From: Phycisphaerales bacterium UBA1926
GTDB taxonomy: Bacteria > Planctomycetota > Phycisphaerae > Phycisphaerales > UBA1924
Assembly (NCBI GenBank): GCA_002337215.1
Contig: DDFO01000021.1
Span: 6,452 to 16,007, forward strand
Direction: 5' to 3'
DNA length: 9,556 nucleotides
The notes under the pieces were generated by a model. The model worked only from the letters and a program-made list of their open reading frames with translations. It did not search any database and had not been told where the DNA came from. Shown in pieces: positions 6,886-9,556 of the stretch (its first letter is position 1; each line of letters starts with the position of its first letter). The translations under genes and the position numbers were made by a program.

Positions 6886-7605
6886 TCAGCGACGGCGACG
6901 CGTCGCGATCAGTCCGCCCATGCTCAGCAGCGCGATCGCACCGGGGCTGGGGATGACGATGTTGTCGATCGCGCCCGAGCCGCCCAGGTTCAGGGTGACC
7001 TCGTCGAAGAGGCTGCCCAGGTCGTCCGAGGTGATGGGGCTGAACCGGTTGGCGTGGTTGTTGCCGAACGAGATTGACGCGTCGTAGTACGACGAGTTGA
7101 TGTCGGTGAACTGGGTAAGGGTCACGCTGCCGACGCTCTGCCCGTTGAGGCTGAAATCGAGCGAGGAGCCCTCGACGACGACGCCCTCGATATCGACGAG
7201 GTCGAAGCCGAACAGACCGATCGCTTCCGAGAACGAGAAGGTGATCGAGCCCGCGGGGCGGGCACCCTCGTCGTTGGGATCCGTGAGGATGCCGCTGTTG
7301 GCGCCGTCGTCGTTGGTGGCGAGGATCAGCACGTTGCCGAGAGGGGTGTTCGAGGCGGCAAGGTTGCCCCCGGCCCACGGGGGGCCCTCGAGGTCATCGT
7401 CGGCGGTGCCGGTGAGGTTGGTGTCGAACGCCGCGACAATGTCGAAGCTCCGGGCGTTGTTGACACCCGAGATCATCAGCATCGGGGCGAGCTGGCTGTT
7501 GACGATCTCGCCGTGCTGCAGACCCTCAAAATCGAAAACGGTGGTCCCGGCGATCGACGCCGAGGCGATACAGGTGGCCGCGATGGCGGCGGTGGTACGG
7601 ATCAT
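6886..7605 (-). CDS. PEP-CTERM-like surface or exported protein
   Basis: A 239-residue protein with both ends marking it as sorted. Residues 1-20 are a signal peptide (MIRTTAAIAATCIASASIAG). The body (21-215) is acidic and beta-rich, beginning TTVFDFEGLQHGE, a pattern common in planctomycete exported proteins of unknown function. The tail has IPSPGAIALLSMG (218-230), then a short hydrophobic run ending in ATRRRR. This is the layout of a PEP-CTERM signal: Pro-rich motif, membrane segment, Arg cluster. The motif reads PSP rather than PEP. Such tails are recognised by exosortase, which cleaves and transfers the protein toward the surface; no exosortase is in this window. The ATG at 7605 has GGAGGAG 9 bases upstream; an in-frame extension to 7785 would place the signal peptide internally and is rejected. 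Single-gene unit with its own terminator. Confidence 0.9.
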   Translation of the reverse strand: MIRTTAAIAATCIASASIAGTTVFDFEGLQHGEIVNSQLAPMLMISGVNNARSFDIVAAFDTNLTGTADDDLEGPPWAGGNLAASNTPLGNVLILATNDDGANSGILTDPNDEGARPAGSITFSFSEAIGLFGFDLVDIEGVVVEGSSLDFSLNGQSVGSVTLTQFTDINSSYYDASISFGNNHANRFSPITSDDLGSLFDEVTLNLGGSGAIDNIVIPSPGAIALLSMGGLIATRRRR

Positions 7606-7620
7606 GTCTCTGCTCTCCTC

Positions 7621-7671
7621 CAGCCTTTCGGCCGAGTACGGACGGATATGGATCAGGCCCAGCCCTAATCC
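7621..7671 (-). promoter_or_regulatory. Two stem-loops in the PEP-CTERM-like gene leader
   Basis: On the minus-strand RNA, 7650-7671 folds as an 8-bp stem (GGAUUAGG/CCUGAUCC, one G-U pair, 6-base loop). Next, 7621-7634 folds as a 5-bp stem closed by a GAAA loop of the GNRA type. The second stem ends directly at the strong ribosome binding site. The pairing is visible; a regulatory role is inferred, and no known riboswitch family is recognised. Confidence 0.45.
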
Positions 7672-7679
7672 AGGGGTCC

Positions 7680-7780
7680 GATCGTAAACCAAAGAGCAAA
7701 TCTGTCCACCAAATTTCAGATATATTGTTCGGACAGCGTAAGAAAATGGTCCGCTCTGTAGCCCGATAACGAAACTTGGG
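7680..7780 (-). promoter_or_regulatory. AT-rich probable promoter region of the PEP-CTERM-like gene
   Basis: This is the most AT-rich stretch of the window, 75-175 bases before the ATG at 7605, with ATATATTG and AAATTT tracts on the minus strand. It also holds an inverted pair CTGTCC (7702-7707) and GGACAG (7731-7736). I cannot assign a clear -35/-10 pair. A sigma-54-like GG...GC is present but its spacing is wrong. Confidence 0.45.
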
Positions 7781-7785
7781 GGCAC

Positions 7786-7802
7786 TCGGAACGCCGTTCC
7801 GA
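7786..7802. repeat. Perfect 17-bp inverted repeat downstream of the PilZ gene
   Basis: TCGGAACG and CGTTCCGA are 8-bp arms around one central C. It lies 47 bp after the PilZ gene stop and about 180 bp before the PEP-CTERM-like ATG. No T run follows on the minus strand, so it is not a normal terminator. It could be an operator or a rho-independent-like 3' end hairpin. Confidence 0.5.
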
Positions 7803-7848
7803 TCCGTGATCGGTGTGAGCCTCGGGCGCGGAGAGTGAGGGATCGGCC

Positions 7849-8511
7849 TTAGCCGGCGCGGCTGATCGGCCTGCGGTGGGATCGCTGGACGGCGGCGGTC
7901 AGGTCGGCCAGACCGCCGCGAAGCGTGCCGGCCGCGTCGCCCGGCATCGCGACCATCCCGTATCGGGTCTGGTCACGGACCGGCGCGATGCTCCGCACAC
8001 GGCAGAGCCCGGCGTAGACACCCGAGCCAACCTCGAAGGCGACTTCGACGATCTGGCCCTGCTCATAGACCTCGGCCGACAGCACCGAAAGCCCGCGCAC
8101 GCTCGCGTCGGCGATCTGGCACACGTCGTTGCCCGCGATCACCGCGGTGCACTCCGGGATCGCGACGTCCACCCGCGCCGCGACGCGGTCCTCGGCGATC
8201 GCGGCGATCCCGATCGGCTCGATCCGCAGTGTTCCGCTTTCGTGGTCGTCGGCGTGCGCATACACCCGGGCGGGCTGCTGCAGGAAGCCGCCGGGCCCGT
8301 TGAAGTAGACCACCGCGTCGCGGTCGTCCACGAATGCGGACCCCGCGCTCGCGAAGGCCTCCATTCCCGCGATCGACGAATCGATGCGGCAGACGGTCGC
8401 GCTCGCCTCGGCTTGCCGAGCGGGGCCGCACACCTCGACGGGATAGAGCGTGTGCCCATCGTCGGCGCCGAAACTGATCCAGACCGTGCCTTCGTACCGC
8501 GTGCCCTGCAT
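7849..8511 (-). CDS. PilZ-domain c-di-GMP effector
   Basis: A 220-residue, probably cytoplasmic protein. Residues about 105-192 are a PilZ domain with both parts of the c-di-GMP site: RVAAR (109-113, the RxxxR motif) and DASVRG (135-140, the DxSxxG motif). The strands that follow (GQIVEVAFE, CRVRSIAPV, RYGMVAM) fit the fold. Residues 1-100 are a separate beta-rich N-terminal domain, placed like the partner domain of YcgR-type proteins but not recognisable by sequence. It probably changes partner binding when c-di-GMP is present; the output is unknown. I chose the ATG at 8511 because GGGGAG lies 6 bases upstream. ATG at 8553 and GTG at 8595 are in frame but have weaker sites. Its neighbours are surface proteins, and no motility or cyclase gene is in view. 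No clear intrinsic terminator follows. Confidence 0.82.
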   Translation of the reverse strand: MQGTRYEGTVWISFGADDGHTLYPVEVCGPARQAEASATVCRIDSSIAGMEAFASAGSAFVDDRDAVVYFNGPGGFLQQPARVYAHADDHESGTLRIEPIGIAAIAEDRVAARVDVAIPECTAVIAGNDVCQIADASVRGLSVLSAEVYEQGQIVEVAFEVGSGVYAGLCRVRSIAPVRDQTRYGMVAMPGDAAGTLRGGLADLTAAVQRSHRRPISRAG

Positions 8512-8523
8512 GCCGTGCTCCCC

Positions 8524-8544
8524 ACTCGGCGGTTGTCGCCGAAT
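8524..8544 (-). promoter_or_regulatory. Stem-loop next to the PilZ ribosome binding site
   Basis: On the minus strand AUUCGGCG and CGCCGAGU pair over 8 bp (one G-U) around a 5-base loop. The stem abuts the GGGGAG site at 8518-8523. If the true start were 8553 or 8595, this stem would lie inside the coding region instead. Confidence 0.4.
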
Positions 8545-8623
8545 AGAGCGCATCGGTCCATCCGCGGTCGGTTTCCACCCCGGACACCATGCCACGCATC
8601 GGAATCAGGGAGAAGACGGCGCA

Positions 8624-8643
8624 GCCGTTACGATCGTCACGGC
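8624..8643. repeat. Imperfect 20-bp palindrome upstream of the PilZ gene
   Basis: GCCGT and ACGGC flank a self-complementary ACGATCGT, with one mismatched pair (18 of 20 bases symmetric). It lies between the stop of the VCBS gene and the PilZ start. No T run follows, so an operator is as likely as a transcript end. Confidence 0.4.
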
Positions 8644-8660
8644 GCGCAGTCGGATCGTGC

Positions 8661-8687
8661 TTATTGGCTCTTGTTTATCGGCTCTCG
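8661..8687. repeat. Two direct repeats with 14-bp period
   Basis: TTATTGGCTCTTG (8661-8673) and TTATCGGCTCTCG (8675-8687) match at 11 of 13 bases. They sit just past the stop of the VCBS gene and about 150 bp before the PilZ start, in a locally AT-richer patch. They may be a paired binding site for a regulator of the PilZ gene. Confidence 0.4.
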
Positions 8688-8703
8688 ATGCGGGGGTCGA
8701 GAC

Positions 8704-9556
8704 CTACGGGCAGCCCGCGAGGAACGAGTCCACGAACCTGGCGAGGTCCGCGAGGTCGATCGTGCCCCGGGGGTCGGCCAGGTCGCTGATGACCTGCCCA
8801 TCGAGGAATCCCGAGACAAAGGTGCTGAGGTCGCTCAGGTCGACCACGCCGCGCGGGTCGGCCAGGTCGGCGGTGATGCACGCGTCGGGGTGGGTGGTGT
8901 AGTTCCAGTGCACCGCGACCTCGCCCGTCCCGCTGTCGGCGGTGAGCATCTCGACGCGCCCGTCCCCGTTGAGATCGACGAGGTGGAACGCCAGCGATCC
9001 CTCGTACGTGTTCAGGCTGTCGGGCACGAACTCGTTATCGACGTTCAGCGTGTTGAGACGGAACCCCAGGGACCGGCGCGTCGGGCTCACGTAGAAGTTC
9101 ATCCCGATGTCGGGGTCGCCGTCGCCGTCCACATCGCCGAACTCGGTCTGCCGACCCGAGACGTCGTGCACGAAGGGGGCGAAGAAGACAGTGCGGTTCC
9201 GGTAGACCGCGTTCTGGGTCACGAGGTCGTCGTCGCCGTCGCCGTCGATATCGGCGAGGCTGTTGTCATTGAGCACGGTTTCATTGCTGAATTCGCGGCG
9301 CTGGCCTGTCATGGTGCCCGCGCCGTCGTTGTAGACCGACTCGAACCCGTCGTCGGTCCCGAACAGCAGATCGGTACCGGGCTCGAAGTCGAGGTTCCCC
9401 ATGACGACCGAGATGCCCTGGTTCTCGAGCGTGATCGTCTGAAGCTCGGTGAAGGTGCCGTCGGCGTTGTTGCGATACGTGATGCCCGAGGCGGGGGTGG
9501 TGAGCGCGACGGCGAGGTCGTCGTAGCCGTCGGCGTCGAGATCGCCCGCGGCGAGG
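8704..9556 (-). CDS. FG-GAP/VCBS repeat protein with dockerin-like tail (5' end beyond the window)
   Basis: The last 283 codons are visible; the start lies past the right edge, and the frame is open to the edge. Five FG-GAP/VCBS-type units are seen, numbering from the first visible residue: GDLDADGYDDLAVA (4), GNLDFEPGTDLLFG (53), ADIDGDGDDDLVTQ (101), GDVDGDGDPDIGMN (140) and VDLNGDGRVEMLTA (193). They are spaced 39-53 residues apart. Asp-rich DxDGDG loops of this family bind calcium and build beta-propellers on exported proteins. The tail from about residue 226 has two dockerin-like half-repeats, DLADPRGVVDLSDL and DLADPRGTIDLADL, bracketed by Cys and ending FLAGCP, like the protease tail. 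An N-terminal signal peptide is expected but not visible. Likely a secreted or surface protein; ligand unknown. No clear terminator follows the TAG. Confidence 0.9.
   Translation of the reverse strand, partial: LAAGDLDADGYDDLAVALTTPASGITYRNNADGTFTELQTITLENQGISVVMGNLDFEPGTDLLFGTDDGFESVYNDGAGTMTGQRREFSNETVLNDNSLADIDGDGDDDLVTQNAVYRNRTVFFAPFVHDVSGRQTEFGDVDGDGDPDIGMNFYVSPTRRSLGFRLNTLNVDNEFVPDSLNTYEGSLAFHLVDLNGDGRVEMLTADSGTGEVAVHWNYTTHPDACITADLADPRGVVDLSDLSTFVSGFLDGQVISDLADPRGTIDLADLARFVDSFLAGCP
8744..8871 (-). repeat. Internal direct repeat coding the two dockerin-like half-units
   Basis: Segments 8744-8787 and 8828-8871 match at 33 of 44 bases with a period of 84 bp (28 codons), in frame. They encode the two DLADPRG half-repeats. 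The duplication is more alike at the DNA level than the two halves of the protease tail, which are longer and more diverged. Confidence 0.7.

Noticed and set aside
5039..7087. Plus-strand open frame of 682 codons
   Set aside because: Antisense to the thioredoxin gene, which has WCGPC, a cis-Pro and a signal peptide; the plus-strand product has no recognisable domain.
7690..7715. Sigma-54-like promoter before the PEP-CTERM-like gene
   Set aside because: On the minus strand TTTGGTGGACAGATTTGCTC offers GG and GC elements, but the gap is 8 or 11 bases instead of the required 10.
7606..7785. 60-codon N-terminal extension of the PEP-CTERM-like gene
   Set aside because: It would bury a clear signal peptide and a strong GGAGGAG site inside the protein and would run through the AT-rich promoter-like region.
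1..9556. Frequent CGATCG and GCGATCGC palindromes
   Set aside because: They mostly fall in coding regions as GCG-ATC-GCG and similar codon pairs, explained by codon preference; no regular spacing was seen.
1..9556. CRISPR array, tRNA, rRNA, insertion sequence or phage genes
   Set aside because: No regularly spaced repeats, no cloverleaf-like segments in the gaps, and no transposase, integrase or phage-like protein in any frame that I could read.

Overview
The window is very GC-rich and looks like chromosomal DNA of a planctomycete of the class Phycisphaerae. Three things point there. One protein ends in a PEP-CTERM-like sorting tail finishing in four arginines. Two proteins end in a Cys-bracketed, dockerin-like tail built on the half-repeat DLA(E/D)P(F/R)GxxDLxD. 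The genome also carries a Ycf46-type AAA+ ATPase. The lineage is inferred from these family signatures; no phylogenetic marker is present.

There are seven protein genes, six on the minus strand. From left to right: a Ycf46-like AAA+ ATPase (minus, cut by the left edge); a secreted subtilisin/kexin-like protease with a P-domain and dockerin-like tail (plus, divergent from the ATPase); a secreted low-complexity plus TPR-like protein (minus, convergent with the protease across a bidirectional terminator); a WcaF-like left-handed beta-helix acetyltransferase (minus); a secreted thioredoxin with a long helical extension (minus, 49 bp upstream of the acetyltransferase in the direction of transcription, so probably co-transcribed); a PEP-CTERM-like surface protein (minus, with its own terminator); a PilZ-domain c-di-GMP effector (minus); and an FG-GAP/VCBS repeat protein with the same type of dockerin-like tail (minus, cut by the right edge).

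The shared theme is the cell envelope. Four products carry N-terminal signal peptides, and a fifth (the VCBS protein) is expected to be exported although its N-terminus is outside the window. Three carry C-terminal sorting or anchoring tails of two kinds. The acetyltransferase is of the type that decorates exopolysaccharide, and PilZ proteins commonly tie c-di-GMP to surface or motility behaviour. I see no genes working as one defined pathway beyond the probable thioredoxin-acetyltransferase pair.

No tRNA, rRNA, CRISPR array, insertion sequence or phage gene was recognised. All intergenic gaps are under 300 bp. The two most notable signals are a Glu in place of the catalytic Asp in the otherwise well-formed subtilase, and a stem-loop a short distance upstream of most of the start codons.
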